Assembly: GCA_013399875.1 (NCBI GenBank)
Contig: VXAZ01003887.1
Location: 1,345,855-1,409,854, forward strand
DNA: 64,000 nt
Reading direction: 5' to 3'
Origin: Gymnorhina tibicen
Lineage: Eukaryota; Chordata; Aves; Passeriformes; Artamidae
Each line of letters opens with the position of its first letter. Position 1 is the first letter of the stretch. The translations under genes and the position numbers were made by a program. Of this stretch, positions 1 through 12,559 are shown one piece after another. Under the pieces are notes generated by a model. That model did no database searches and was not told the origin of the DNA. It saw nothing but the letters and a program-made list of their open reading frames with translations.

Positions 1-2261
1 AAGCCGTGTCTAATCTTAAAAGTCTCCAACCTGACATCCCAGCCATGCTGGGCAGGGACCAGAAAACCACTGGCATTTTCTGGAAACATTGCTTATATTC
101 TCACCCCCGGCCTCACATCCCAAATGCATACACATCGCATTGGTGCATCAGCATGAGTACGCTTGGGAAACCCAGACACATTTTCAAAGTTTTATTCCAT
201 TAGCAATTGCTAATTAAGGGGCAATTAATTTGACTCCCAGCTCTGCTCCTAATTTGCCTTGCAACTTTGTGCAGTCCACGTGAAATGCTAAGTTTCAGCT
301 TCCTATGCTTACACAACTTCTGTGGATATTAGAACATTAATTTCTGTAAAGTGATTTATGATCCATGATGAAAGGCAGTTCAGAACTGTAAGAACTACTC
401 CTATTAGTAAAATAACTGGTGCATTTTTTGATCTTTCATTTTAATGGGCTAAGAAAAAGAAATGCCTAGCTGAGTATCAGCAATGAGGCTCAAAAGGTAG
501 AAACTGCAAATTGGACAATTCTGAAAACGTAGCCCAGAGAGGCTGGTGGGGTGGTTTTTTACAACAGCAAAAAATGACAGGACAACACAAGCATTTAACT
601 TCTTGCATTTCCCTTGGGAATGCCTGACATCATAAAACTTTTACAAACTAAAATCATTAGAGATAAATAAAGTAGCACAGACACAAAGGCTGATGAAGTG
701 TAAACCTAGAAGATACCTAATCCAGCTCATTTCCTTCAATGTGTAAAAACAAGTAACCGACACGTTTCCTGCCGGTGAACCTTCCTGCCGATAAGGGTGC
801 TCCCAACAACAGGAAATTCACCTCTAGAAGCAAGCACACTTTCGCTACCAAGCCGAACTTTCTCCATTTGAACTCCGCAGCAATTAAAAGCAGCATTTGT
901 CTAATCAGACGTGAGCTGGATTAAACAACTGCCTGACTCCCTAAGCCTCTTCCCAACACCGGGAGGGGGGTACCACCTCTGGCACCCTGGTGCCAGCCCA
1001 GCTGCCAAGAGGAACTCCTCAATCAGAAGCAGGCACTGCTCCCTCTGGCTCTACCATCCCTTCAGCCTGCTCTGCCTGCAACCAAGTTTTAAAGTCAGGC
1101 CTTGGGTTTTTTGGACAGCAAGATCCAAGGATGTGGGTAAAGACGTTACTGATCATCTTCACCTCAGTGCCCTGTAAGATTTACCTCCTGATCTGCAAGA
1201 CCTGATCACCAGTCTCTGTTTTTCTTAAGAAATAATAATGCAAAAAGTGTAATATGCAAGCAAACCGGTCATTTAAGGTTTCAAAGTGATGATTTATACA
1301 GTGGGTGAAGCACTAGAGTGCTATTTCTCAGCTTGGTCACTGCAAAATGAAGATTAAAGAGAGCAACAAAAGGAAATGTTTTGGAGAAAATGCAGTGAAT
1401 ACTCAAAGGCATCTCTCTATCACAAACATCTAAAATCAACGGGTGCTGCCCAAGAAAATAAGCAAAAACATTAACACCTTTCTTGTGAGTTTGCTGTGAA
1501 ATAGTTCTCTCCTGCTTCAAAAGCAAAATAGCTCTCTCCTTTCACACACAATAAACTTTCAATAGTCCAGCAAAGTAAAACTTCAATTTACAACAATAAT
1601 AGTCTGATTTTCTCATGCTGCATTCAGCAGCAATGAAGTATATTTTATTCTCATATTTCTGCTTTTCTCCTCATAGCATGCTGTAACAGAACTGTGTTTT
1701 CTTTTTTTTGTTAAAAGCATTGTACAGGGCTTCCCAGAGTCATCTGCCACCTTTTTTTTTTTAAATACGTGAGGCCGATTTGTGAAATGGCCTTAATACA
1801 CAAGTCTGAATCATTACATTTTAATATAACTTCACAATACAAAGGAACAGAGGGAGATCAATCCAAACTTTCTCTCCCAGGTCCATAAATTCCCATGGAA
1901 AGAAACATGGCTCGATCATTCAATTACAAAAAAGTCATTCCTTGTTACTTTTGCCTTTTAAGCCCCATGGTCCTCCTGCTTTGAGCCTTTTCTCAGGTTC
2001 CCCAGCAGCAGGCCAGGCTGCGGCAGGACACCAGTGAGCATGGGGCAGGTGGCTGCACCTCCTCAACTCCTCCTTGGAAGGAGTGTGGGACAACGTCGAG
2101 GGAGGAGAGAGGGAGGCGGAGGTGCAGGGTTTTATTGTAAAATGACCTTGATTTGACAGGCATGTTCTCAGATTTCAACAGATGCTGTGGGAAAGACAAC
2201 AGCAGCCAAGGCGGTCTGCAGGCATTTCTGATGATATGCAGACTTTTTCCTTCTGCCTATT
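1..2261. other. Non-coding, probable first intron of the left-hand gene
   Basis: Apart from the patch at 755-910 this is unremarkable AT-rich sequence with short homopolymers (for example T runs near 1708 and 1752). Frames up to 88 codons show no domain or codon bias. If the CpG island is the FOXN3 promoter, this lies in FOXN3 intron 1. No FOXN3 coding exon was seen on the minus strand. Confidence 0.45.
755..910. other. Small CpG-bearing patch, possible conserved element
   Basis: About nine CpGs fall within roughly 155 bases (for example ccgacacg, gccggtg, gccgata, ttcgct, agccgaa, tccgcag, gacgtg), while the flanking kilobase has very few. No open frame of note, no repeat similarity and no splice-site pair were recognised. 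It might be a constrained regulatory element or a minor exon of the adjacent gene. Only alignment to other birds can tell. Confidence 0.25.
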
Positions 2262-2297
2262 TTTTTTTTTTAATACATTGGGGGGGGGCGGGGGGAG
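2262..2297. repeat. Adjacent poly-T and poly-G tracts
   Basis: A run of about 12 T is followed after a short aatacatt spacer by nine G, one C and six G. The G tract could form a quadruplex on the plus strand. Homopolymers like this are prone to length error in assemblies. Confidence 0.85.
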
Positions 2298-2305
2298 TCT
2301 TCCCA

Positions 2306-2319
2306 GTTTCCATGACAAC
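2306..2319. promoter_or_regulatory. RFX-type X-box (gtttccatgacaac)
   Basis: The 14-mer differs at two positions from the palindromic RFX consensus GTTGCCATGGCAAC, with both half-sites at the proper 2-base spacing. It lies about 130 bases outside the CpG island and about 60 bases from a CCAAT box. Single motif matches occur by chance, so its use is unproven; the position next to a likely promoter raises its interest. Confidence 0.4.
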
Positions 2320-2377
2320 AGTGTCTCCACTTGTCTGTTATTAGATACCATCCGCTTCCTGTGTCTAAATTTTTAAA

Positions 2378-2385
2378 CCAATCAG
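2378..2385. promoter_or_regulatory. CCAAT box (accaatca)
   Basis: accaatcag matches the NF-Y core CCAAT plus its preferred 3' CAG flank. It sits between the X-box and the CpG island. If the island promoter fires to the left, the box would lie downstream of the start; if a divergent transcript fires to the right, it would be upstream. It is a short motif only. Confidence 0.35.
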
Positions 2386-2444
2386 AAAAGTGTTTATAGA
2401 TTTTGCAGCTCCTGGGACAGTCCCTCTCCTCCAAGAGAGCTACT

Positions 2445-4085
2445 TTAATGACACGTAACGCTCCGGCAGCCAGGGCTGCGAGGCCTGATATTTTCGGCTG
2501 CGAAGTGATCACAGTTTATGCTGTTTACCGGCTGATTCATGGGCTGTGCCAGAGGAAACTGGGGGTTTGCTGCCCGATTTACTGTGCCTTTAACAGACGT
2601 TACCATGTCAGATTTTTTCAAAAACCGCACAAACTCATTTTCATTGTTTGCTGATTTCTGTTTCTGATTCATCCCGTGAAACAGCAGGATCTGTCCCTGC
2701 GTGACACGAGATTGCCTCGGCGAGGCCGTTATCCCACCGGAGTATCGGTCCGCCCTGACGGAAACGGATTCACGGTACAACATCGCCTGCTGCAATTAAA
2801 GTTTCGGCAAACTGGGCTCTAAGAGCAGCCGCACTGTAACCGTGCGAGCAGATTTACACAGGCATATCACTGATGATGTAAATAATACCTGGCCGCATCA
2901 CAGTCGGCAAGTCAATAAGGAAATCCTTCTCCAGGGCGCAGGGACACTCGCATATATTGTGAAGGAATTAGCACGCGGCAAGTCCAGTTAAGTGAAGAGA
3001 CGGCACTGAAGACCGGCGAGCAAAGGGAGCTGTTGTGAGAAGGGGAAAATCCCTTTCCCGGCGGCTCTGACAGACCAATACTACCGGAGGAAGATGCCCT
3101 TCAGACGGGTGTACAGTCACAAACGGAGCCCGGGAAGTACCGAGCGGCTTCTTGCCGGGCGGGGATCCAAGCGCCGGCGGCACGCAGGAACAAAAGGGAG
3201 CGGTGGGGGGGCTGCCCGCCGCCGGCTGCGCCGCTGCCCCACCAGCGCCCGCCGAGCCGGGGCCNNNNNNNNNNNNNNNNNNNNNNNNNNNNNNNNNNNN
3301 NNNNNNNNNNNNNNNNNNNNNNNNNNNNNNNNNNNNNNNNNNNNNNNNNNNNNNNNNNNNNNNNNNNNNNNNNNNNNNNNNNNNNNNNNNNNNNNNNNNN
3401 NNNNNNNNNNNNNNNNNNNNNNNNNNNNNNNNNNNNNNNNNNNNNNNNNNNNNNNNNNNNNNNNNNNNNNNNNNNNNNNNNNNNNNNNNNNNNNNNNNNN
3501 NNNNNNNNNNNNNNNNNNNNNNNNNNNNNNNNNNNNNNNNNNNNNNNNNNNNNNNNNNNNNNNNNNNNNNNNGCCCCCACCCCGCCCCCGGCGGCGGCGC
3601 CGCGCCCCGCCGGGCCCTAGCGCCGCCCGCCCGCCCCGCCCCGCCGAGCCGCCCCGCGGAGCTGGCGGCGGGTGCCTGTGCCGGGCTTCCCCGAAGGAAA
3701 CTTCGGGAGCGGGTAGCTGGCTGCTCCCTCGGGGGTGTTTTCCTGCGGGTGTGCGGGGATGCAGCAGATTCGGGCGGAGGATGCCGGTCCCACGCGTGCT
3801 GTCCCTTTTCCTTCAGGGAAACCCTCTCGGGCCCGCTGTCCCACTCGGGCGGGGCCTGCCCGACCCGGCCGCCCGTCGCGGCACGACCCCCAGTGAGTGC
3901 GTACGCGCCTCGGCTGCCCTCCTTGGCCATCGCGGTGCGACTGAGAGCGGCCTTCGTGCCACCGGAGCCGGGCTTTTACACGTTGAAAAACGAGACATGC
4001 AGAACTAAAACTGTTAGGTTTTTACCGTCTTACCCGCCGGGAGCCTCAGCGAGGCCTGGCACCTCCTTGCATCGTATTTACGGCT
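2445..4085. promoter_or_regulatory. CpG island, candidate FOXN3 promoter / non-coding first exon
   Basis: Seen: CpG dinucleotides, rare elsewhere in the window, become frequent from about 2450 and stay so to about 4080, peaking at 3180-3264 and 3573-3720, where the sequence is almost all G and C and carries several ccgcccc GC boxes (3620-3655). The core (3265-3572) is unresolved. No convincing coding frame exists; the long open frames here run through N or reflect composition. Minus-strand donor-like sites are present at 2889/2888 (CCAG|gtatta) and 4034/4033 (GCGG|gtaaga). Inference: in human, FOXN3 lies next to EFCAB11 with both on the minus strand, so an island at this place and spacing suits the FOXN3 5' end with transcription toward position 1. 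The strand and gene are not shown by the sequence itself. An unrelated lncRNA promoter is the main alternative. Confidence 0.55.
3265..3572. other. Assembly gap (308 N)
   Basis: A run of N lies inside the most GC-rich part of the CpG island, flanked by ccggggcc on the left and gcccccaccccgcccccgg on the right. This is typical of short-read loss at extreme GC. The true length is unknown. Any first exon or transcription start in the island core would be hidden here, and frames that cross it are meaningless. Confidence 0.98.
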
Positions 4086-7000
4086 GAAAACAGAGAAAAC
4101 TCCCCATGCCAGAAGAGCCTGCAATGCCAAGGGTGCACCCACGTCCTCCTGCCCACTCCTCTGCCCCTTTGCAGCCCTCACCCCAGCCTCTCCCTGCTGC
4201 CTGTCCTGCCTTGCTGCCGTGAAGGCAGGTGAGGGGGAGCTTTGGGCTGAACGGGCCCGTCTGCAATTGCAAAGGCTGGCAGGGTCTCAGAGGGAGCTGG
4301 TGCCACCAGCACTGCCACACGCCTGGAAACTGTCAAGCCTGTAAAGGGCATTTAAGTATTAAGTTAGCTTTCTCTAACCAACCCTGTAGAGTGACAGCTG
4401 GAGGTATATGTGATTGCTGTAGTGATTGTAGGAAAAGCCTAGCTTATCCTTTTAGATTTGTTTTGTCATAATGTGGGAATGGCTGGTCCAGGATGGGATG
4501 AGATTTTTTCTTTTCCCCCAAGGGATACATTCTTTCCTGGACACGGAGCTTGGACATAGGACAGAACGCCAGCTGTGTTCTGCCAATTCTTTTTCCTGCC
4601 TACCCAAACTCCACTAGTCTACTGTACAGGACTGCCAACTCTAGATCAACATGCTTTGCTGTGGGCATGGCACAAGGAGACCCAGATTTTGCACCAGCGT
4701 ATTGCACAACAATGTACAAAAAGTATCAACTCGGAATTTTGATGATTAGATTTGAAAAAAGAAAAGGAGTGGGGTTTTCTATCTGTATCAAATATAGCTT
4801 TACTAAGGAATGAAAAATTGTTCCTCTGTTCTTTTTTCTTGCTGTCTCCAAGTTGATTTTGAAAAGCCAGTATAGGTTGGAGTAGCAGCGTAGTCTTTTC
4901 ATTTGTAAAACTTGCTGGCATGAAATTTCTCCCTGCCCCCATCTTGGTCCTAGGTATATCCCTGAGCATTGCTTATGTGTGCAGATGGCAAAACCTCCTG
5001 TTGATTCCCTGATGCTCGCCTCTGCAATGGATGGATGGCCTCAGTTTATTCCAAAGTGAATATAAAACCCTGGGGTTTCCTGAGCAAAGTTACAGTTTTC
5101 ATTTTGTAGGTGGTTTTGGTGACACAGAGTCAGAGACAATCCCATCCCACAGTATTCCAGTGTAAGACACACAGGTTCCTCGTTCAGTTCAGTTGAAAGT
5201 TTTCTACTGACTGCTCTGCAAAATTTTCAAAGACTGTGTCAGTATAGATCAGCCTGGCTTGCTGAATGCCCTTACAGGAAAGCACTGACAAAAATCAGAA
5301 GGTGTAGAATGAACCCAACCCCGGGCTCCTCTTCCAGGCTTGTTTCCTGGTTCAGATGGGTAACCATTGGAGTGATGGCCACTGGACAAGCTCTCAAAGT
5401 AGAAATGCCTGATTTAGTTTCAGTGACAACACTCCAGGAGTAGCTGAGCATTTGGGCTCAGCTATTGATACAGCTAAAGCTGGGGACCCTGGGCACCATG
5501 TTAATAACAAGATTTCTATTAATTGTTTTTAAAAAATACAGATACCTGTTTGCAACATCATCACCACATAAGGAAATCTCACAGATGGCAACAGAGACTC
5601 CATGAAGGGCAAAATCCTGGCCCCATTGAAGCAATGCCCAAGTCTCATAATGAACCTAGATACTACAGGTGCTGATAACCCTCTGCAGGGCTACTGCATA
5701 TCAACAACACAGACAAGGCATTTTTTCCTATGCTTACCCATTAACTCTAAGGCAGGTATTTTTCCTAATGAAATCAGTTCTAACATTTCTTTGTTCTTTG
5801 ATCAGATCATCTGAATTACTCTGTGCCTGCATCTATGCTAATCACAGCCATTTTAAACCTCAGCCTAAGTTCCTTCAAAATTTAGCCACAAGTACGTGCA
5901 TTTCCCTTCTTCTGTTGTTTGCTTCCAGTGATGCAAGCTTCATTATTCTTTCATTTCTTCCTCCTTCCTCCCACTCATGTATTTGAGGCTTTCTTACATG
6001 CTTTGTAGCTCTACTTCCCACCTCCTCCTCATTTAGATCCTTCCAAAAGAAAGGGTGTTGTAGAAGACCCACATTTGCAAGGGAAAAATATTAATAGTGG
6101 AAATTTTCTCAGAGATGCATTTTTCCTATGCCTGCAAGTGCATCTTGTCTCTCTGTATCAATCCAAGCAATGTTAACTCTCCCATGTAGAGACTGCTTTG
6201 TTATCTCTATCTGCCAGATTAAATTAATGGAGATGAAATTCTTACCTCTCTCCAAACTGGGAAGAATTTATGATTTATGCTGTAGAAGTTTTCTGATGTC
6301 CACATCAGTCTGTTTTATCTAATTTGCCTTGGAGTTTTTCATTAAGCCTTGTTCTCCTGGAGAGTCTGTAAATCGAAGCTCTCCAGCTAACAACTCCTGG
6401 GTTATTTCTGTCTCTTGGCCTGATTTTGCAGCCCCCAGAGCAGCCCCAGGGCACAGGTGACTCTTCTCCTACCTCAGGAGAAAATGTCTCTGCTGCCTCC
6501 TCTCTGCTGCCAGCACAATGTGGTGCTTGCTCCAGGGTCAAACAGATGAGAGGCCCTTTGCCACAAGGATCCCTCTTGGGAAAGACTCCAGTCTCACAGG
6601 AGAGGCAGCTCAAAAGGAGCTTGACTGCATCTACTGAGTGGCTCTAAGTCCGTCTATAAAACCCCTTGTGTCTCTTCAAGGTCTTGCTTTAGCAAGATGT
6701 GATTATTTATCAAGGAGTGGAGCTAGGTGTTGCATGGGATGTTAACACTGCTCCTGTGTGTGCCCTGCCCTACAACTCCATTGTATTATGTTGATACCCA
6801 TTCCCTTTTTTTACTTCCAAAATTGTTTATCAAGACTGACATGTGAGGGGAGCTTCCAGGACAGGTAGTGTGGTTAATGGGGGCCATATGAAATTGAGCA
6901 TAACTGTGGTAGGAGGTTGGTCACCATACAACTGCTCACTTGTCACTTCCAAAATGTCACTTTATAGCTGTGCTGTTTACCCTGTTTGTTTCTTGAACTT

Positions 7001-10000
7001 GTTTGGTCCCTTCATTTGAACACAAAGATTGAAATGCCAGCGCTTTAAGCTAGATCACGTTTTCAAGGGCAGGACTCAGTGAGTTTTTTCCACTTACCCA
7101 TTTACCGTTCATATCTGACACTGCAAAACCAGAAGGCAAATAAATAAAAAATTCACCTAACTTTTCAGGTATATCTAATATACCTGCCTCAGACTGCCTC
7201 AGGATTTTTGCGTGTCTGATTTGAGGTATGATTTCCATAGGATAAATACCCATGCAGTTCCAGGTCAATTTGCTGTTGCGTCTCAGATGCACAGGGCACA
7301 CAGCCCAGACTCTACACTGGAACACTCCCAGTGCGAGTGCTGTACACCCCATCACTCTACCACACAAGGCTGGGCCCCATCAAAGTAAAGAAATACAGGG
7401 AGATTACAGTAATGGCATTCCCTCTTTCAAGTTGCTGAATCAAGTCCCACTCGCCTTCCCCTTGGCAGACCTTTTATGGTCACATAGGGGTACTTAATTA
7501 TGCACATATATGTGTTCTTGCACTACTTTAGTAACAGTGTAAGAGTCACTTCAGCAACAGATTTAGTTTTATGATCCAAAAGGAAAAAACGCAGGTTCTC
7601 TAGTGGACAATGAAACTGGATTTTTCCACTCGTCCTTATTTTATTTTTGTTAATACCACCTTTAAACTTTGAATTATCCTGCAAGTATTAAGGCTCATTA
7701 GCTTTGTTTCAGCTTGTACTTTGTGTTAATGGGACAGCTTTTTTGTAACAAATATGAATCACTTGAATGCTGAGGCTTAAATGTTTAATAAAAGTCAGTA
7801 GTAGAACTATATATAAAGACTTATAAGAAAGATGATGGTGTTCTTATGGTTACTGCTATATCTCTGGTTGCCAGTGGTCTTTCTGATTTTCCCTCTGCTT
7901 ATAGCAGGCCTTGAGCTTTTACGTTTCCATGCATGGGATAATCTGATTCCCACATACTATACTAAACACAAGCTCCAGCCAACATACACCATGCATGTTC
8001 TAAGCTCACACACACACATGAGAAGAGAGATCTTCAGCCTTCCCGCACAACCCAAACATTTTTTAAAACAGAAGAGCCACTTAACCAATGCAGTAAAGTA
8101 TGTTGGTTAAAAAATATTTCACATGCACTTTTTCTTGTAGTCTTGCCAACGTCTACTAAATTAAACATCTACAGATCCGAGCACTTTCAACTCTTTTTGG
8201 AATCTTGCTTGCAAAAACTTCTGTTTAAATGGTCCTCTGTAAATTCTCTGGGGTCTTTCATGTCTTGCTTTGCAGGCGCCCACATTTCTCCCAGGGAAAT
8301 CTCTCCAGTGAGCCTAACAGGGGCCCAGCCAAAACATCACAGTGAGGAGGGCTTGCTTTGTTTCCCAAGTGTTTCCTCAAAAATGTATGCCTGGATCCAT
8401 CTTCTCTCTCCTGGGTACACCTCTTGACAATCCAGCTATTGAAGTAGCTCAATGTATGCACACAATAAACACGTCAACACATCACATTCATAAATTATTA
8501 CAGGCAATGCCAAATCTGCCACAAAGATTTTTCAACTTGAAGCTGTAGAAGAGGATCTTCAGTGGCAGAAATGCTTGAAGACTGACTGTGAAAAATAAGG
8601 TTATCTGTTAATCTCATGCAACCAGGATCCGAGACAGCATATGCTTTATCGTTAGTGGGGAAAAAAACCTGATGAGTATTGAGAAGCAGAATTTAGAATA
8701 ATGTAAAACCACCAGAAAACATTTATGAAGCCGTTCTGCTACTTCCAAAGTTAGTCCTAGCTAACTAGAAGGAATCATTAGGAATCATGGTAGTCTTCAA
8801 TGTTTTGTAAAATTAGTTTTCCTTTCCAATTCTTTGATCAGTCATCCTGGAATTTACACAGTAGTTACAGGTTGTTACTTTGGTTGCAACCACAAAAATT
8901 CAGTCAGTTTTTCTGGTTGTTCTAGGTCTAGCCTGAGACAAAGGGATGCTCACTATGCTTCCTCATTCACATCAGCATCTGCTTCCCAGGCTTTCTCCCT
9001 TCTCCGTGGTTCTCCCACTTCTCATCTTCTCAGTGTGGCACCCTCCATGCTGCCCTCCCAGTACACTGCTGAGCACAGGCAGTTGCACTTCCCTACGTCT
9101 GACTTGGACAGGGTTAAGGATTTTGCTCCCTGATGTAGCTCTGCTCTGCCTCTGAAGCGGTGCTGCTGAACCACCATCGTGCCCTATGTGACAGCACCAG
9201 TCTCCTTCAGCAAAAGGTAACCCTGCTCAGCACAGACCACTTCCTCAGGTGGTTCAAGCAAATATTTAACGTAGAGATGGATTAAAAATACAGAGCATCC
9301 CAGTTCGCTGTGGCTGAGCAACAGTCAGAAAGTGCTATGATGCTGCTCCAAGTGGCTTCTGCAACTGTCCTGACAGATCTCTCAGAGCTTTTTGCTAGCT
9401 CAGCAAATCCAGCCACTCCATCCCCAAATCTGCTTCAGAGGCTTTGGGCTGCCATAGTGCCTCAGACCTGGGTAGAACAGCACATCCATTAAAGTCAAAA
9501 GAGTATTACTTTGGGATTTCTCAAAACTTGGGGCTTTACCTGCCATGATGGCTGTTCCTGACAGTTTCCCAAGACATGGCTTGGGCAAATGACGTCAATT
9601 TTACCTCTACTGGTGCCCAGGGCTATGGAGGAGCAGCTTCAGGTCTGCTCTGGTGTTGTGCTAATTTGCTGTGTGCCACCGAAGCTAAGCATTCACCCTG
9701 CAAGCCTGTGTTTTGAAATTCCTACGTAACTTCATCTAGCTTTGAGTTTCCCAGGTATGTAGATCTAGCTCCTTCCAGCAGTGTTTTTAGCAAGGCCCCA
9801 TACACTGGCCTTCACTGCAGCTCTCACCAATCAGCTATTTTAATTATAGCAGATATTTTTTCACAGCATCTTAGTTATTTCACTGGCTTTCAAGTTCTGA
9901 GATGAGTGGCATCTAATTATCTGGGTCTTTCTTTTTCCTCTGCTTCTGATACTGTCTTGTCTTTCATGTATGTAAAGGGTAAATGAACAGGAAAGAGATT

Positions 10001-11065
10001 TTTACCACTGTTCTATTAGTTCAATATGCCAGCCACACATTCAATACTTTTCAGGTATTGATACCTGTATCCAAACGAACGAACTGCAAGTAAACAACAT
10101 GGTGGCAACAAACAATAAAGTACAGCGTGGACTTGTGGGTTTGTCATTTTTGTCTTGAGGTTTGATTCAGGTAAAATCCTCCCTCTCATTGCCTGCAACA
10201 ATTCCTGTCCTATCCACACGCCAATGGCTCTGGCTATGCAACAGCTGCTGCATTTTGTGTCTTCACCTTGTTTTTTCTCAAGAGGGAAATCTCACAGATA
10301 TTAGCCCCTGTACCTGTTACAAGCAGTAGGGCTGGAGTATTGTACAGCAGAAACAAAATCTCCACATTTTATTGGGATGAATCAAAAACAGTGATCAAGT
10401 TATCCCGTAAACTAGCTTTATGTGCATCTTGTTAAAAAATGTAAGTCATAATAACACAGTTAATCAGGAAACAGAACTTCTTCTGCCAGTTTTTTGCTTT
10501 TCTTGCTTAAATGGTTATGCTGCAAGGGTAGCCCATCTGGTTTAAATTGTAGGATGCAAATCACAAGCTCTACCCACCATTCCCTGACTTGTAATCCCGG
10601 AAAAGACTGGAAGTAGTTTGGTGACATAATGTTTCTCTGCCTCCTGTAGAAATAAATCTCCAGATTCAGAGTAGATTGCAGCAGGCAATAGAGTAATTTC
10701 AAGACATAGACCCAAGGCACAGAGTGGGCAGCTGATTCAGGTTCCTAGTAAGTCAGTGGCTGGCATTCATGTTGAGGTTCAGGCTATTATAAATTAAGAA
10801 GGAATTAGCTGTGCAATCTACATTGAAGCCCAAACTTGGACACCACACCCCATGAAGTTCAGCAGACACCTGGATGTCTGGATGTGGTCTCCAAGCATTT
10901 TGCCCTAGAGCAGATGTGTTAATAGTGTGATTCCTTCCACAGTCTGCTGAATACAAATGCAAATGAATGCTGTGTGTGCGGCTGTTGCAGAATTATTTGT
11001 TGCATGGTGTTTTGTGGTGATGGTCTCGGTACCATTAATGTACTACCTCTCAACATTCATGCAGT
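4086..11065. other. Intergenic, nothing recognised
   Basis: Seven kilobases with no recognisable exon, RNA gene or dated repeat. Short items only: a ggatggatgg run near 5028, a (CA)6 tract at about 8007-8018 and the CRE at 9590. Open frames reach about 105 codons but are scattered over all frames and lack protein-like composition. Confidence 0.6.
9590..9597. promoter_or_regulatory. Consensus CRE (tgacgtca)
   Basis: A perfect palindromic CREB/ATF site lies in otherwise CpG-poor DNA. CpG-containing octamers decay fast when methylated, so survival here is mildly notable. No promoter features surround it. It could be an isolated enhancer site or chance. Confidence 0.3.
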
Positions 11066-11165
11066 GAAACATTACTGTCTCCATTTTACAGGTGAGGCAG
11101 GAAGATGCAAAAAGACCCAGTCACACAGTCTTAATTCATCTGGGAGTTGAGTCCTCAACGAGTGC
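11066..11165 (-). repeat. Ancient MIR-like SINE fragment
   Basis: The plus strand reads tgtctccattttacaggtgaggcag, followed by the spaced equivalents of cacagagaggttaag, gtcacacag and a gttgagtcctcaac end. This is the reverse complement of the MIR core (ctgtaaaatgggg...). It is heavily diverged, as expected of a pre-mammalian-era element in a bird. Assignment rests on memory of the MIR consensus. Confidence 0.5.
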
Positions 11166-12559
11166 TGCAACAGCAGAGCCAGTCGTTCCCTTGCTGAATT
11201 CCATGTGACAGGCTGCTACTGATATCTGATACCTTAAGAGCACTCTCCTTGCAGAGTTCCCAAATCCCTTCACAAAGGTGGCTGAATAGCCTTCTTCTCA
11301 ATTTGCAGGTGGAAGATGGAAAACACAAACAAATCCCTATGAAGGCATCTTACCCACTGCAATGAATTCCTGAGTCAAGAGAAGGAAGGTTTCACCAGGT
11401 TTGTGAAATGCTTTGAGATAGCTGGGACATTTACCAAATTTTAAGGCATGACTAAATACAGTTGCTGTTTGTTCATAAACTGTTACAGGATGCTATGTCT
11501 AATCACAGTGGAAACTTAAGAAATACCCATGTGTCCTTGGCTGGTCAGCAGCAGGATGGCTTGGATGTGCCAGGATGACAAAGCGCTGTATGCTGGCCTG
11601 TTTCAACCACTCTGGACAGACCCAGTCACGTGGAACCGATAAGGGCTTTGACGCTATCTGCCTGACTTATATAGGGTGTGGAGCAAGTTGTCATTTAGCC
11701 TCTTTCAGGTAACTGATTTGGCCACTGGTTTTCATTACTAAGTAACCATCAAGATAAACAGAGATTTATTGCTTTTAAGGCAATGAGGCAAGCGATGCAC
11801 ATTTCACGTGCCAAAGCAGGCACTGATAGTTCTTCCAGTAACACCTGGGGTTTTTATTAGTGGATAGGACTGAAACAGAGCTGGAGATTTGAACTCCTGC
11901 CTGCTTTAAGAGACAGCATATCCAGAGGCAGGAACATCACAGCTCGGATCTTTCTCTATGGTGGGTCATCTCAGAATGTGGGACACAGTTTTTTCCCTCT
12001 TCTGCCATTAATATGTATCTGGACTGATGTCACTGACGCCACTCATGTCCTTATCACTCCAGAGATATCCATGTCCCTGTGCTTGGGGAAGGAGCCCAGC
12101 CTTGGAATGGGTGGGAAGGGACCGTGGGGCTGGTGGTGGCTCTTGCACTGTGCGACTGCAGGCAGAGAGCGGAGGCTGGGGTGGCAAAGGGCTGTTAGGG
12201 TCCTGACTGTGGAGCATCCACCCTTCTGTGTCTGCACCCAAACATGGGGGATAATAACATTTTTCAATGTTTTCCTTCACAGAGTGCAACTGTCAGGAGT
12301 AAGTGGGACCATTGTTTAGACTAGACAAGATAACACTACATTAAAATATTTGAAGTAACAGAGGAAAATACAAATGCTGCGGCAGACGGGAGGCCACAGC
12401 CTGTGGACTCCAGCCAGCAGGTCCTGGCACCTATTTACCCGTGAAATTTTGGTTCTCTATCTTTTCTGTCACTACTGGAAAATGAGGTTATAAATGAGGT
12501 TATAACCCTTGGACTTGGGAGGCACAGACTGCTGCAAACTCTCTGAGACTTTGGGGTGG

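Noticed and set aside
1..2440. FOXN3 first coding exon on the minus strand left of the island
   Set aside because: No frame encoding the forkhead-N3 N-terminus was found; coding exons are presumably beyond the left edge.
2968..4087. Open frames of 300 or more codons in the CpG island on both strands
   Set aside because: They run through 308 N bases and otherwise consist of Ala/Pro/Arg/Gly from GC-rich composition; nothing like a conserved domain is visible.
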